Positions 18,886 through 27,135 of a stretch of 59,309 bases of DNA are shown here, piece by piece; within the stretch, counting starts at the first letter, position 1, and each line of letters starts with the position of its first letter. Below the pieces are notes generated by a model. It saw only the letters and a program-made list of their open reading frames with translations, did no database searches and was not told the DNA's origin. A program made the translations under genes and the position numbers. The stretch is from contig LWDJ01000039.1 of the NCBI GenBank assembly GCA_002083435.1, positions 1 through 59,309 on the forward strand, in the 5' to 3' direction. The DNA is from Proteobacteria bacterium SG_bin6. GTDB taxonomy: Bacteria > Pseudomonadota > Alphaproteobacteria > Sphingomonadales > Sphingomonadaceae.

Positions 18886-20360
18886 TGCGGATCGTCGTGC
18901 TGGGCGGCGGGACGGCGGGGTGGATGGCGGCCAATCTCTTCGCCACCGCCTGGCCGCAGGCGCGCGTTAGCGTGATCGAAAGCCCCGAAATTGGCATCAT
19001 CGGGGTCGGCGAGGGCTCGACCCCGCAGCTCAAGGCGTTTTTCGATCGTATCGGACTCGCCGAGCGTGATTGGATGCCGCGCGCGAACGCGACTTATAAG
19101 ACCGGCATCGCCTTTCACGGCTGGTCCGAGCGCTCGGGGTGCGAAAGCTATTTTCATCCCTTTCCCAGCGACCTCGATCTCCACACCAACGACGCCTTTT
19201 TCAGCCACTGCGCGGCGCGGCGGGGCGGCGTGGATTTCGTGGCGCACCCTGATCGCTTCTATCTGCCCGCGCGGCTCGCCGCCGAAGCGCGCGGCCCGCA
19301 CCCGGCCGAGGATTTCCCCTTCGAGATAAGCTACGGCTATCATTTCGACGCTTATTTGGTCGGCGCGGTGCTGCGCGATCATGCCGTCGCGCGCGGGGTC
19401 GCGCATCTGCCGCTGAAGGTGACCGAGGTGCGGGTGAGCGCCGAAGGGCAGGTGGCCGCGCTCGTCACTGAGGATCGGCAGGCGATCAAGGCCGATCTGT
19501 TCGTCGACTCCAGCGGCTTCCGCTCGGTGATCGCGCAGGAAGCGCTGGGGGTGAAGTTCCGCCCCTTCGCCGACAATCTGTTCAACGACAGCGCGGTGGT
19601 GATGCCCACGCCCCGCGCCGGGCAGGCGATCGCCCCGCAGACGCGCGCGACCGCGCTTTCCGCCGGCTGGTGCTGGGCGATCCCGCTCACCAACCGCACC
19701 GGCAATGGCTATGTCTATTCGTCGCGCTACATCGACGCGGCGGCGGCGGAGGCCGAACTGCGCGCGCATCTGGGGCTGGGGCCGGACGATCCGCCCGCGC
19801 GCCACCTGAAGATGAAGGTCGGCCGGGTCGAGAATAGCTGGACCGCCAATTGCCTGACCGTCGGCCTGTCGCAGGGGTTCATCGAACCGCTCGAGGCGAC
19901 CGCGCTGCATATCGTCCAGGCGACCGTCGAGGGCTTCATCGCGGCGTATGAAGCGGGCGGTTTCACCCCCAAGCACCGCGACGATTTCAACGCGCGGACG
20001 AATGCGCGTTACGAGGGGATACGCGATTACATCGTCTGCCACTACCGGGTGAACCGCCGCACCGACACCCAGTATTGGCGCGACAACGCCGCCAATCAGG
20101 CCGCGTCGGATACGCTGCGGCGGCTGCTTCACTTCTGGTACACGGGTGCCGATCTCGCGGCGGAAATCGATCGGCTGGGGCTCAACCGTTATTATTCGGC
20201 GGTCAGCTGGCATTGCCTGCTCGCCGGTTATGGCGTGTTCCCCGATCGTATCGAGCCGCGCGGCCAAGGCTTTGACATGGCGCGAATCGACGCCATGCTG
20301 GCGAAAAGCGCGCGCCACTTCGCGCCGCACCACGAACAACTTGCCGCTTTGGAGAGATAA
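18885..20360 (+). CDS. Flavin-dependent (tryptophan-type) halogenase, copy 2
   Basis: A 491-residue halogenase homologue, clearly different from the copy at 11009. It has FAD-binding VVLGGGTAGWMAAN at residues 4-17, ATYKTGIAFHGW with Lys72 in the catalytic-lysine position and WCWAIP for the WxWxIP motif. The active-site segment reads EPLEATALH, so the serine next to the catalytic glutamate in PrnA-type enzymes (and present in copy 1) is alanine here, which may change activity or substrate. Its start shares one base with the esterase stop. Having two halogenases in a single sugar operon recalls gene neighbourhoods of Caulobacter and Xanthomonas relatives, where their role is unsettled. Confidence 0.9.
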   Translation: MRIVVLGGGTAGWMAANLFATAWPQARVSVIESPEIGIIGVGEGSTPQLKAFFDRIGLAERDWMPRANATYKTGIAFHGWSERSGCESYFHPFPSDLDLHTNDAFFSHCAARRGGVDFVAHPDRFYLPARLAAEARGPHPAEDFPFEISYGYHFDAYLVGAVLRDHAVARGVAHLPLKVTEVRVSAEGQVAALVTEDRQAIKADLFVDSSGFRSVIAQEALGVKFRPFADNLFNDSAVVMPTPRAGQAIAPQTRATALSAGWCWAIPLTNRTGNGYVYSSRYIDAAAAEAELRAHLGLGPDDPPARHLKMKVGRVENSWTANCLTVGLSQGFIEPLEATALHIVQATVEGFIAAYEAGGFTPKHRDDFNARTNARYEGIRDYIVCHYRVNRRTDTQYWRDNAANQAASDTLRRLLHFWYTGADLAAEIDRLGLNRYYSAVSWHCLLAGYGVFPDRIEPRGQGFDMARIDAMLAKSARHFAPHHEQLAALER

Positions 20361-20362
20361 TC

Positions 20363-21637
20363 ATGGCGCTCGCCCCCAGCCAGCCGACGACCGAGAGCGA
20401 GGGCGTGAACGCGCCCGACCTGCAATTCTTCGTCTTCGCGCTGTTCTTCATCTTCGGCGGCATCACCAGCCTGAACGATGTCATCATCCCCAAGTTGAAG
20501 GACCTGTTCACGCTCAGCTATGGCCAGGCGCTGCTGGTGCAATCGGCCTATTTCATGGCCTACCTGGTGTTCTCGTTGCCCGCCGCCGCAGTGGTGTCGC
20601 GCTTTGGCTATCTGCGCACCGCGAGCTTTGGGTTGCTGGCGATGATGGCGGGGTGCCTGCTGTTCGTGCCCGCCTCCCAATCCGGACTGTTCCCAGTGTT
20701 CCTGGGCGCGCTGTTCGTGCTCGCCGCCGGCGTGACGATGGTGCAGGTGGTCGCCAACCCGCTGATCTCGCTGCTCGGCCCGCCGCGCAGCGCGCACAGC
20801 CGCCTGACCTTCGCGCAGGCGTTCAACTCGATCGGCACCACCATCTTCCCGATCGTCGGCTCGGCGCTGATCCTGGGCAGTCTGAGCAAGGTCGATCCCG
20901 CGACGCTCTCGGGCGCCGCGCTCAGCGCCTATCGCACCGCCGAAACGCAGACGGTGGTGAACACCTATCTCGGCCTAGCCGCCGCGCTGCTCGTGGTGGC
21001 AGCGGTGGTGTGGACGCGGCGTAACCGGCTGCCCGCCGGCACCGGCACGGATGCCAATGCGCGGCTGTTCGGCGGGTTCGATCTGCTCCGCCGCCCACGC
21101 TTCGGCTTCGGCGCGGCGTGCATCTTCCTTTATGTCGGCGCCGAGGTCGCGATCGGCTCGCTGATCGTGAACTATCTCGAACAGTCGAGCGTGATGGGGC
21201 TGTCGCAGCTCGAGGCGGGCAAGCATGTCGGCTATTATTGGGGCGGAGCGATGGTCGGCCGCATCCTGGGCGCCGGGCTGCTGCGTCTGGTGTCGCCGGG
21301 CAAGGTGCTGGGCGGGGTCGCGCTGGGGGCGATCACGTTGCTGTTCGTCTCCACCCACAGCTTCGGTGCGATCTCGGGCTGGAGCCTGCTCGCGATCGGG
21401 CTGATGAACTCGATCATGTTCCCGACGATCTTCAGCCTGGCGAGCGAGGGGCTGGGCAAGCGCGCGGCGGAAGGGTCGGGCATCATCGCCACCGCGATCG
21501 TCGGCGGCGCGGTGATCCCGCCGCTCACCGGCTGGCTGGCGGACCAATCCAACCTGCGCGTCGCGATGGCGCTGCCCGCTCTGTGCTACGCGCTGATCGC
21601 GGCCTATGGCTGGTATGCGCGGCGGCCGGCCGTTTAA
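20363..21637 (+). CDS. Sugar MFS transporter, FucP/GluP family
   Basis: A 424-residue inner-membrane carrier with twelve hydrophobic segments. Typical features of the fucose/glucose/galactose:H+ symporters are FFIFGGITSLNDVIIPKLK at the first helix, SAYFMAYLVFSLPAA, VQVVANPLISLLGPP and FAQAFNSIGTTIFP. It is the last gene of the row, two bases after the second halogenase stop, and probably imports glucose released in the periplasm by the GH97 and GH13 enzymes. It is not related to the SLC45-like carrier at 5241, so the locus appears to have separate routes for disaccharide and monosaccharide. Confidence 0.9.
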   Translation: MALAPSQPTTESEGVNAPDLQFFVFALFFIFGGITSLNDVIIPKLKDLFTLSYGQALLVQSAYFMAYLVFSLPAAAVVSRFGYLRTASFGLLAMMAGCLLFVPASQSGLFPVFLGALFVLAAGVTMVQVVANPLISLLGPPRSAHSRLTFAQAFNSIGTTIFPIVGSALILGSLSKVDPATLSGAALSAYRTAETQTVVNTYLGLAAALLVVAAVVWTRRNRLPAGTGTDANARLFGGFDLLRRPRFGFGAACIFLYVGAEVAIGSLIVNYLEQSSVMGLSQLEAGKHVGYYWGGAMVGRILGAGLLRLVSPGKVLGGVALGAITLLFVSTHSFGAISGWSLLAIGLMNSIMFPTIFSLASEGLGKRAAEGSGIIATAIVGGAVIPPLTGWLADQSNLRVAMALPALCYALIAAYGWYARRPAV

Positions 21638-21643
21638 CGAGGG

Positions 21644-22702
21644 TTATGCCGACTCCGGCGCGCTCGCCAGCGCCGCGAGCCCGTCTTTATCCACGACCCC
21701 GCGCTCGGTGATGTAAGCTGTCACCAGCCGCGCGGGGGTCACGTCGAACGCCGGGTTCGCCGCGCCCGACAAAGTGAGCCGGGCCGCGCCACCCTCGGCG
21801 GGGGCGAACACCACTTCGTCGCCCGAGCGTTCCTCGATCGGCACGTCGCGGCCCGTCGCGGTCGCGGGGTCGAAGGTCGTATAGGGCAGCGCGACGTAGA
21901 AAGGCACGTCATTGTCCGCCGCCGCCAGCGCCTTCAGATACGTGCCGATCTTGTTGCAGACATCGCCATTCGCGGTCACGCGATCGGTGCCGACCATCAC
22001 CGCGTCCACCTGGCCCTGCATCATCAGATGGCCGCCGGCATTGTCGGTAATCACGGTATGCGGCACGCCGTGCCCGGCAAGCTCGAACGCGGTGAGCAAG
22101 GCACCCTGGTTGCGCGGGCGCGTCTCATCGACCCACACATGCACCGGCAGCCCTTCGTCATGCGCGAGGTAAAGCGGCGCGGTGGCGGTGCCGTAATCGA
22201 CCGTCGCCAGCCAGCCGGGGTTGCAGTGCATCAGCACGTTCACCGGCCGATCGGGTGCCCTGGCGTGGAGCGCCCGGAGCAGCTCCAGCCCGTGCCGCCC
22301 GATTGCCTGGTTGAGCGCGACATCCTCGTCCGCGATCGCATCGGCGCGCGTGAAGGCGGCGGTGACGCGCTGGTCGAGCGGCAGGTTGCGCACCGCCTCC
22401 ACGATCCGATCGAGCGCCCATTTCAGGTTCACGGCCGTCGGCCGCGCGGCGAGCAGCCGGGCATAAGCCGCGTCGAGTTCGTCGCCCGCCGCGAGCGCCA
22501 TCGCCAGGCCATAGGCCGCGGTCGCGCCGATGAGGGGCGCGCCGCGCGTCCACATCTCGCGGATCGCCTGCTCGGCGGTGGCGGCCGAGCGCAGTTCGAA
22601 CCAGCGCACCTCCCAGGGCAGCAGCCGTTGGTCGAGGATACGCACCCCCGCGCCATCAGCGGTGCGGGTGATCGAGCGATGCCATTCGCCGCCTAGTTTC
22701 AT
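21644..22702 (-). CDS. mtnA: S-methyl-5-thioribose-1-phosphate isomerase
   Basis: A 352-residue cytoplasmic enzyme of the methionine salvage pathway, converting methylthioribose 1-phosphate to methylthioribulose 1-phosphate. The eIF2B-like fold marks are REMWTRGAPLIGATAAYGLA, MHCNPGWLATVDYGTATAP and GADRVTANGDVCNKIGTY-like VGTDRVTANGDVCNKIGTY. Length is normal. It is the last gene of the mtnB-mtnD-mtnC-mtnA row on the minus strand, separated from mtnC by an 84-base gap filled by a palindromic repeat. It converges on the FucP-type carrier gene with six bases between. Confidence 0.95.
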   Translation of the reverse strand: MKLGGEWHRSITRTADGAGVRILDQRLLPWEVRWFELRSAATAEQAIREMWTRGAPLIGATAAYGLAMALAAGDELDAAYARLLAARPTAVNLKWALDRIVEAVRNLPLDQRVTAAFTRADAIADEDVALNQAIGRHGLELLRALHARAPDRPVNVLMHCNPGWLATVDYGTATAPLYLAHDEGLPVHVWVDETRPRNQGALLTAFELAGHGVPHTVITDNAGGHLMMQGQVDAVMVGTDRVTANGDVCNKIGTYLKALAAADNDVPFYVALPYTTFDPATATGRDVPIEERSGDEVVFAPAEGGAARLTLSGAANPAFDVTPARLVTAYITERGVVDKDGLAALASAPESA

Positions 22703-22714
22703 ATGTCTCTCTTC

Positions 22715-22812
22715 TCTCCCGTCACCCCGGCCTTGAGCCGGGGTCCCGCTCCCTTACGGGCCAAGAAGAAGAAGCGAGACCCCTGGTCAAGCCCGGGGTG
22801 ACGGCGGGAGAG
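22715..22812. repeat. Palindromic intergenic repeat overlapping the end of mtnC
   Basis: An imperfect inverted repeat. The left part reads CTCCCGTCACCCCGG then CTTGAGCCGGGGTCCCGCT; the right part mirrors it with AGCGAGACCCC, then CAAGCCCGGGGTGAC and GGCGGGAGAG. The centre is a short loop around AAGAAGAAG. Sequence of this type (GTCACCCCGG...CTTGA...CCGGGG) is a common dispersed element of alphaproteobacterial genomes. It lies between mtnC and mtnA, and the mtnC stop codon (22787-22789) is inside it. Confidence 0.8.
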
Positions 22813-23464
22813 CGGTCGGACTGATTATCCACGCATCCACCCCATCGAAGTCCACGACATCGCCGGCGCCGTGACTGCGATCCACCCGCAACGCCCGCAT
22901 TCCCGCCGCGCGGGCGGCGCCAACCTCTTCCGGCGTGTCGGAGAGGAACAGCACCGCGTCGGGCGCCACGCCGATCGCCGCAGCGATCGCGGCGTAGGAA
23001 GCCGCCTCGCGCTTCGGCCCGGTCTTGGTATCGAAATAGCCGCTGAACAGCGGCGTCAGGTCGCCAGCATCGCTATGCCCGAACAGCAACTTCTGTGCCG
23101 CGACCGAGCCCGAGGAGAAGATATAGAGCTTCAGGCCACCCGCGTGCCAGCGCCGTAGACCCCTCACCGCGTCGGCATAGACATGGCCGGTGAAAGCCCC
23201 GCTCGCATAGCCATCGGCCCAGATCAGCCCTTGCAACTCCTTGAGCGGCGTCGCCTTCCTGTCCTCGTCGATCCAGCGAAGCAGCGTTTCGATTGGATCG
23301 GCGGGTGCGCTCGCCGCGACTTCCGCGAGGATTGGCGCGACCGCCTCGGCGTGCGCCACGCAATAGTCAGGCAGCCGTTCACGGGCATAGGGGAACAGCA
23401 CCTGCGCCACGAAATCGATGCTCGAGGTCGTGCCCTCGATATCGGTCAGGATCGCCTGGATCAC
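22787..23464 (-). CDS. mtnC: Enolase-phosphatase E1
   Basis: A 225-residue HAD-family enzyme that enolises and dephosphorylates 2,3-diketo-5-methylthiopentyl-1-phosphate in methionine salvage. Motif I is ILTDIEGTTSSIDFV, motif II IFSSGSVAAQKLLFG and the C-terminal motif VLFLSDTPEEVGAARAAGM. The GTG start at 23464 overlaps the mtnD stop as GTGA, which selects it over upstream in-frame starts. The last seven or so codons (LPPSPRA) and the stop are read from the palindromic repeat at 22715-22812, so the C-terminal tail seems to have been replaced or extended by the repeat. Confidence 0.93.
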   Translation of the reverse strand: MIQAILTDIEGTTSSIDFVAQVLFPYARERLPDYCVAHAEAVAPILAEVAASAPADPIETLLRWIDEDRKATPLKELQGLIWADGYASGAFTGHVYADAVRGLRRWHAGGLKLYIFSSGSVAAQKLLFGHSDAGDLTPLFSGYFDTKTGPKREAASYAAIAAAIGVAPDAVLFLSDTPEEVGAARAAGMRALRVDRSHGAGDVVDFDGVDAWIISPTALPPSPRA

Positions 23465-23997
23465 GCGGGTTCGTGGCGCGGGAAGCGGCTGGCGATCGTG
23501 TCGCCGGTGAAGCGCGCGATCCAGCCATCGGGGTTGAGGAAAAGGCGGATCGCGGTGAAGCGCGGGCTTGGTCCCATGTCGAACCAATGCTTCATCCCCG
23601 CCGGCACCGCGATCAGATCGCCCGCGGTGCACAGCATCGCGAACACGTGCCCCTTGGCGTGGAGCGTGAACAGCCCCTCGCCCTCGACGAAGAAGCGCAC
23701 CTCGTCTTCGGCATGGGTGTGCTCGTCGAGGAATTTGGTGCGCAGTTCGGCGCGCGCCGGATGATCGGGGATCATCGCGACGGTATCGACCGACTGATAG
23801 CCGCCCTCGGCCTTCAGCCGCTCGATCTCGGGCGCATAGGCGGTAAGGGCGTCCGCGCCCCCCGCCAGGTCGCGCAACGGCCAGCGTTCGAAGCGCACCC
23901 CGACCGGCGCGAGCGCCGCGACGATCGCGGCTTCCTCATCGGTATCGAGCAAGGGCGCGTCTGGCGCGTCCTCGGCGAAAACGCGCAGCCGGCTCAT
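23461..23997 (-). CDS. mtnD: Acireductone dioxygenase
   Basis: A 178-residue cupin metalloenzyme of methionine salvage. It oxidises acireductone to formate and the keto acid precursor of methionine (iron form), or to an off-pathway product (nickel form). The metal-binding cluster is HTHAEDEVRFFVEGEG, with a second histidine in VPAGMKHWFD. The ATG at 23997 overlaps the mtnB stop as ATGA, and its own stop overlaps the mtnC start, so translation of mtnB, mtnD and mtnC is likely coupled. Confidence 0.94.
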   Translation of the reverse strand: MSRLRVFAEDAPDAPLLDTDEEAAIVAALAPVGVRFERWPLRDLAGGADALTAYAPEIERLKAEGGYQSVDTVAMIPDHPARAELRTKFLDEHTHAEDEVRFFVEGEGLFTLHAKGHVFAMLCTAGDLIAVPAGMKHWFDMGPSPRFTAIRLFLNPDGWIARFTGDTIASRFPRHEPA

Positions 23998-24623
23998 TTC
24001 AGCCCCAGATGCCGCGCGAATTGCAGCTGCGCGAGTTCGGTGGAGATCATCCATTCGATCGCTTCGATCACGCCTTCGGCCTCCGCCAGATCGGCGCCCC
24101 AGCCATAAAGGCCGTGCGCGCGGATAAGATAGGCGGGTGTCGTCCCCGGCACCAGTCGTGGCATGATCGCGCCGGCGAGCGCCTCCATATCCTGGCTGTT
24201 GTCGACGATCGGCAGCACCGCTTCGGCTTCGTGCGTCGCGATGCCTGGGAGGACCTTCAGCATCTCGTGCCCTGCCAGCCGGTAATGATCGCCCGGCAGC
24301 GCGCGGCTGAGGCCCACCGCGTGCGGCGAATGGCTGTGGAGCACCGCGTTCACGTCCGGAAACTGGCGGTAAAGCGCGCAGTGCAACACCGTCTCCGCCG
24401 AGGGGCGCTTGGCGTCGAGCGGATTGCCGTCGAGATCGACGGTCATCACATCGGCCTCGGTCAGCCGGCCCTTGTGGCGGCCCGAGACGGTGATCGCGAT
24501 CCGCCCGTCGGCCAGGCGGAGCGAATAATTGCCCGCGGTCGCCGGCGCCCAGCCCTTGCCGTCGAGCCAGCGCCCGACCTGCACGATCGCCGCGCGCGCT
24601 TCGACCAGCGTCATCCCTGCCAT
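23994..24623 (-). CDS. mtnB: Methylthioribulose-1-phosphate dehydratase
   Basis: About 209 residues of the class II aldolase/adducin fold. It has a zinc-binding LHSHSPHAVGLS and a third ligand region in YLIRAHGLYGWG. It dehydrates methylthioribulose 1-phosphate in methionine salvage. The ATG at 24623 is preferred; a TTG at 24638 and an ATG at 24614 are also in frame. It is the first gene of the mtnBDCA row. Genes for the first steps (methylthioadenosine phosphorylase or the nucleosidase/kinase pair) and for the final transaminase are not in the window. Confidence 0.92.
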   Translation of the reverse strand: MAGMTLVEARAAIVQVGRWLDGKGWAPATAGNYSLRLADGRIAITVSGRHKGRLTEADVMTVDLDGNPLDAKRPSAETVLHCALYRQFPDVNAVLHSHSPHAVGLSRALPGDHYRLAGHEMLKVLPGIATHEAEAVLPIVDNSQDMEALAGAIMPRLVPGTTPAYLIRAHGLYGWGADLAEAEGVIEAIEWMISTELAQLQFARHLGLK

Positions 24624-24720
24624 GAACGCGATCCCCAATTCGTTAACGCGAAGCCGGGCGGGTAGAGCGCCGCCCGCTTCAAGGCAACCGCCGAAAAAGT
24701 TCGATACGGCGGGAGGAAGG

Positions 24721-24794
24721 TGGAGCGGGTAACGGGACTCGAACCCGTATATTCAGCTTGGAAGGCTGCTGCACTACCCTTGTGCTATACCCGC
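24721..24794 (-). tRNA. tRNA-Gly (anticodon TCC)
   Basis: A 74-nucleotide cloverleaf read on the minus strand: acceptor strands GCGGGTA and TACCCGC, anticodon loop CTTCCAA giving anticodon TCC, T-loop region GGGTTCGAGTCCC and an encoded CCA end. It lies between mtnB and the methyltransferase-like membrane protein gene. Confidence 0.95.
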
Positions 24795-24887
24795 GCGAAC
24801 CCCGGCCGATACCGGGTCGCGCGCGCCGGGGCAAGTCGTGGGCGGCATTGACGGCTTGCTTACCATTGCCGGGCTAGGTTTTTCACC

Positions 24888-26171
24888 ATGTTGCACGATC
24901 CCGCCCTGGCGCGCGCCGCGCAGGAACAACGCCCGCCCTCGGCGGTCTCGAGCGGAGTCGGCTTCGCCGGGCTTGCCGGGGTGTTGCTGTGGATCGCCAT
25001 CGCCCGCTGGTTCGACATGGACGGGCCTTATTCGGCGCTGATGAACCTGGTGTTCTGCGGGCTGCCGATGGTTGCCTGGTCGGTGTTCGTCGACAAGGTC
25101 CAGCGCAGCCCGTCGACCGGCATCGACTGGTCGCTGAACCGCGATTGGCGCGAGACGTTCGATGTGAGCCTAACGAAGCTCGCCGGGCTGTGGGTCACCT
25201 GGGTCGGCATCGCCATCGTCTATGGCACGCTGCGCTTCTACTGGCAGGGCAATTACGCCTTTTCGATGCTGGTGCTGGGCTATGCCGCGCCGTTCGTGTT
25301 CCTGGGCGCCATCCCCTATATCTTCTGGATCGACCGCAAGCTGATCGAGCCCAAGGACAGCGCCCATGCGCTCGGCGCCTGGCTGATGAACAGCGCGCCG
25401 GCCGATTGGCCCGCGATTAACGCGCATCTGCGCGCCTGGGCGGTCAAAGGCTTTTTCCTCGCCTTCATGCTGGCGATCGTCCCGCCGGGGTTCGGTGACT
25501 TCATCCGCGCCGATTGGCGCGCGGTCATGGCCGATCCGGTGAAGCTCGCCAATTGGCTGATCACCTTCATGTTCGTGATCGACGTGGCGTTCGCGACCGT
25601 CGGCTATGTGCTGACGCTGCGTCCGCTCGATTCGCACATCAGGAGCGCCAATCCTTACGCGGCGGGGTGGACCGCGGCGCTGATCTGCTATCCGCCCTTC
25701 GTGCTGATGGGGCCGGGGGCGCCGCTCGACTATCACCCCGGCACCGCCGACTGGACTCACTGGCTCGCGGGACAACCCGTGCTGCTCGCGCTCAACGGCG
25801 TCCTGCTGGTGGCGCTCACCGGCATCTATGCTTGGGCGACGCTGGCGTTCGGGCTGCGTTTTTCCAACCTCACCCATCGCGGGGTGCTGACCCATGGCCC
25901 CTATGCCTGGTCGCGCCATCCGGCCTATCTCTCCAAGAACCTGTTCTGGTGGTGCTCGACGCTGCCGTTCCTGTCGACCGGCAACATGGTCGACGCGGCG
26001 CGGGCGACGATCCTGATGGCGGTGGTGGCCGGTATCTATTATTGGCGCGCGCGGACCGAGGAGGCGCATCTCGGCCAAGATCCCGCCTATCAGGCCTATT
26101 CGCAGTGGATGGCGCGCCACGGGCCGGTGCCACGCTTTTTCGCGTGGCTCAGCGGACGCGGCGCGGCTTAA
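24888..26171 (+). CDS. Isoprenylcysteine carboxyl methyltransferase-like membrane protein
   Basis: A 427-residue polytopic membrane protein with about nine to ten hydrophobic segments. The C-terminal 100 residues hold the ICMT/PEMT-type signature GVLTHGPYAWSRHPAYLSKN and, after another helix, RARTEEAHLGQDPAYQAYSQ, where such enzymes bind S-adenosylmethionine. The longer N-terminal half has extra helices not named by any motif I recognise. Bacterial members methylate lipids or small molecules and few have known substrates. It stands alone between tRNA-Gly and a minus-strand methyltransferase gene. No good ribosome-binding site is seen before the ATG. Confidence 0.75.
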   Translation: MLHDPALARAAQEQRPPSAVSSGVGFAGLAGVLLWIAIARWFDMDGPYSALMNLVFCGLPMVAWSVFVDKVQRSPSTGIDWSLNRDWRETFDVSLTKLAGLWVTWVGIAIVYGTLRFYWQGNYAFSMLVLGYAAPFVFLGAIPYIFWIDRKLIEPKDSAHALGAWLMNSAPADWPAINAHLRAWAVKGFFLAFMLAIVPPGFGDFIRADWRAVMADPVKLANWLITFMFVIDVAFATVGYVLTLRPLDSHIRSANPYAAGWTAALICYPPFVLMGPGAPLDYHPGTADWTHWLAGQPVLLALNGVLLVALTGIYAWATLAFGLRFSNLTHRGVLTHGPYAWSRHPAYLSKNLFWWCSTLPFLSTGNMVDAARATILMAVVAGIYYWRARTEEAHLGQDPAYQAYSQWMARHGPVPRFFAWLSGRGAA

Positions 26172-26319
26172 GCCCGTACGGCGCGATCGGCTGGACAGGC
26201 GCGCGGGCTCAAGCGGGCCGCGCGCTCAGTGGATTGGCGACGCCGCAAATACGTGGGCCCGGCGCGGGGCGTGGGGCTGGCAACGGCGCGGTCAACGCCC
26301 AGCAGCGCGCGAGCGCCGA

Positions 26320-27135
26320 TCAGGCGGCGTCGCGATCCTGATACTCGATCACTTTCAGATAGTTGGCGAGCCGGTTCGCCTCCAGCGATTGCAACAATTT
26401 ATTCTGGTGCCATGGCACCACCAGATCGGCGAGCGCCGCGCTCCACGGCGCGTCGAAGGCGAACAGGATGCCGAGCCCGAACACGCCGGGCACTTCGCAG
26501 AAGCCGAGTTCGCGTCCCGCCTCCAATTCCTCGGCCAGGAAATCCTCGACCGCGGTCAGCACGCCGTTGCGAGGGCCGCCTTCGTGCAGGGCGAGCGCAT
26601 AATGGCCCATGCCGCGAAAGCCACGGTTCCGACGCAGGAACGGCTCGTGCGGCACGGTGCCGCCTTCATAGCTATGCTCGTGGAGATATTCGGCCGGGAT
26701 GCGATCGGGGGCGTAATACATGTCGCGCCGTCCGACCGGCCAATGGATGTCGTGCAGGAAAGCGAGCAACGGCTTGCCGTCGCGCTTGGCGATCGCGTCG
26801 ATCGCGCGCAGCTCGTGATAGACGGTGTACCAGTTATGGTCGCCGTCGATCAGCCAGGCGTCGATACCCGCGAGCGTCGGGATCGCCTCCAGGCTTGGCA
26901 GCGGCAAATGCGTCACCTGCGGGCGTTCGGCGAGCCAATCGGCGAATTCAGGCTTGGGCGCGGGGTCGATCGACACCAGCGTGCCGCCCCGCGCGGCGAC
27001 ATGATCGGCGAGCAGCGCGCTCATCCCGCCATATTCGGCGCCGATTTCGGCGAGGGTCGTCGCTTCGGCCAGATCAAGCGCGCCGAGGATGATATCGGCG
27101 AATTCGGCCATCGAATGGATCAGCAGATCGGGCAT
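26320..27135 (-). CDS. Class I SAM-dependent methyltransferase-like protein
   Basis: A 271-residue protein with a Rossmann-type S-adenosylmethionine motif LAEIGAEYGGMSALLAD near residue 30, then GTLVSIDPAP and AWLIDGDHNWYTVYHEL, the pattern of the Methyltransf_24/CmcI-like group. The rest includes HDIHWPVGRRDMYY, possibly acceptor binding. The ATG at 27135 shares a base with the stop of the large HAD gene upstream (a GTG one codon earlier is possible), so the two are probably translated together and act together. Their position divergent from fliD-fliS suggests modification of flagellin or a surface glycan, but this is inference. The 148-base gap after it holds nothing I can identify. Confidence 0.7.
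   Translation of the reverse strand: MPDLLIHSMAEFADIILGALDLAEATTLAEIGAEYGGMSALLADHVAARGGTLVSIDPAPKPEFADWLAERPQVTHLPLPSLEAIPTLAGIDAWLIDGDHNWYTVYHELRAIDAIAKRDGKPLLAFLHDIHWPVGRRDMYYAPDRIPAEYLHEHSYEGGTVPHEPFLRRNRGFRGMGHYALALHEGGPRNGVLTAVEDFLAEELEAGRELGFCEVPGVFGLGILFAFDAPWSAALADLVVPWHQNKLLQSLEANRLANYLKVIEYQDRDAA

Noticed and set aside
22825..22833. DnaA-box-like TTATCCACG
   Set aside because: It is a single site inside the coding part of mtnC with no cluster, AT-rich stretch or replication gene nearby.
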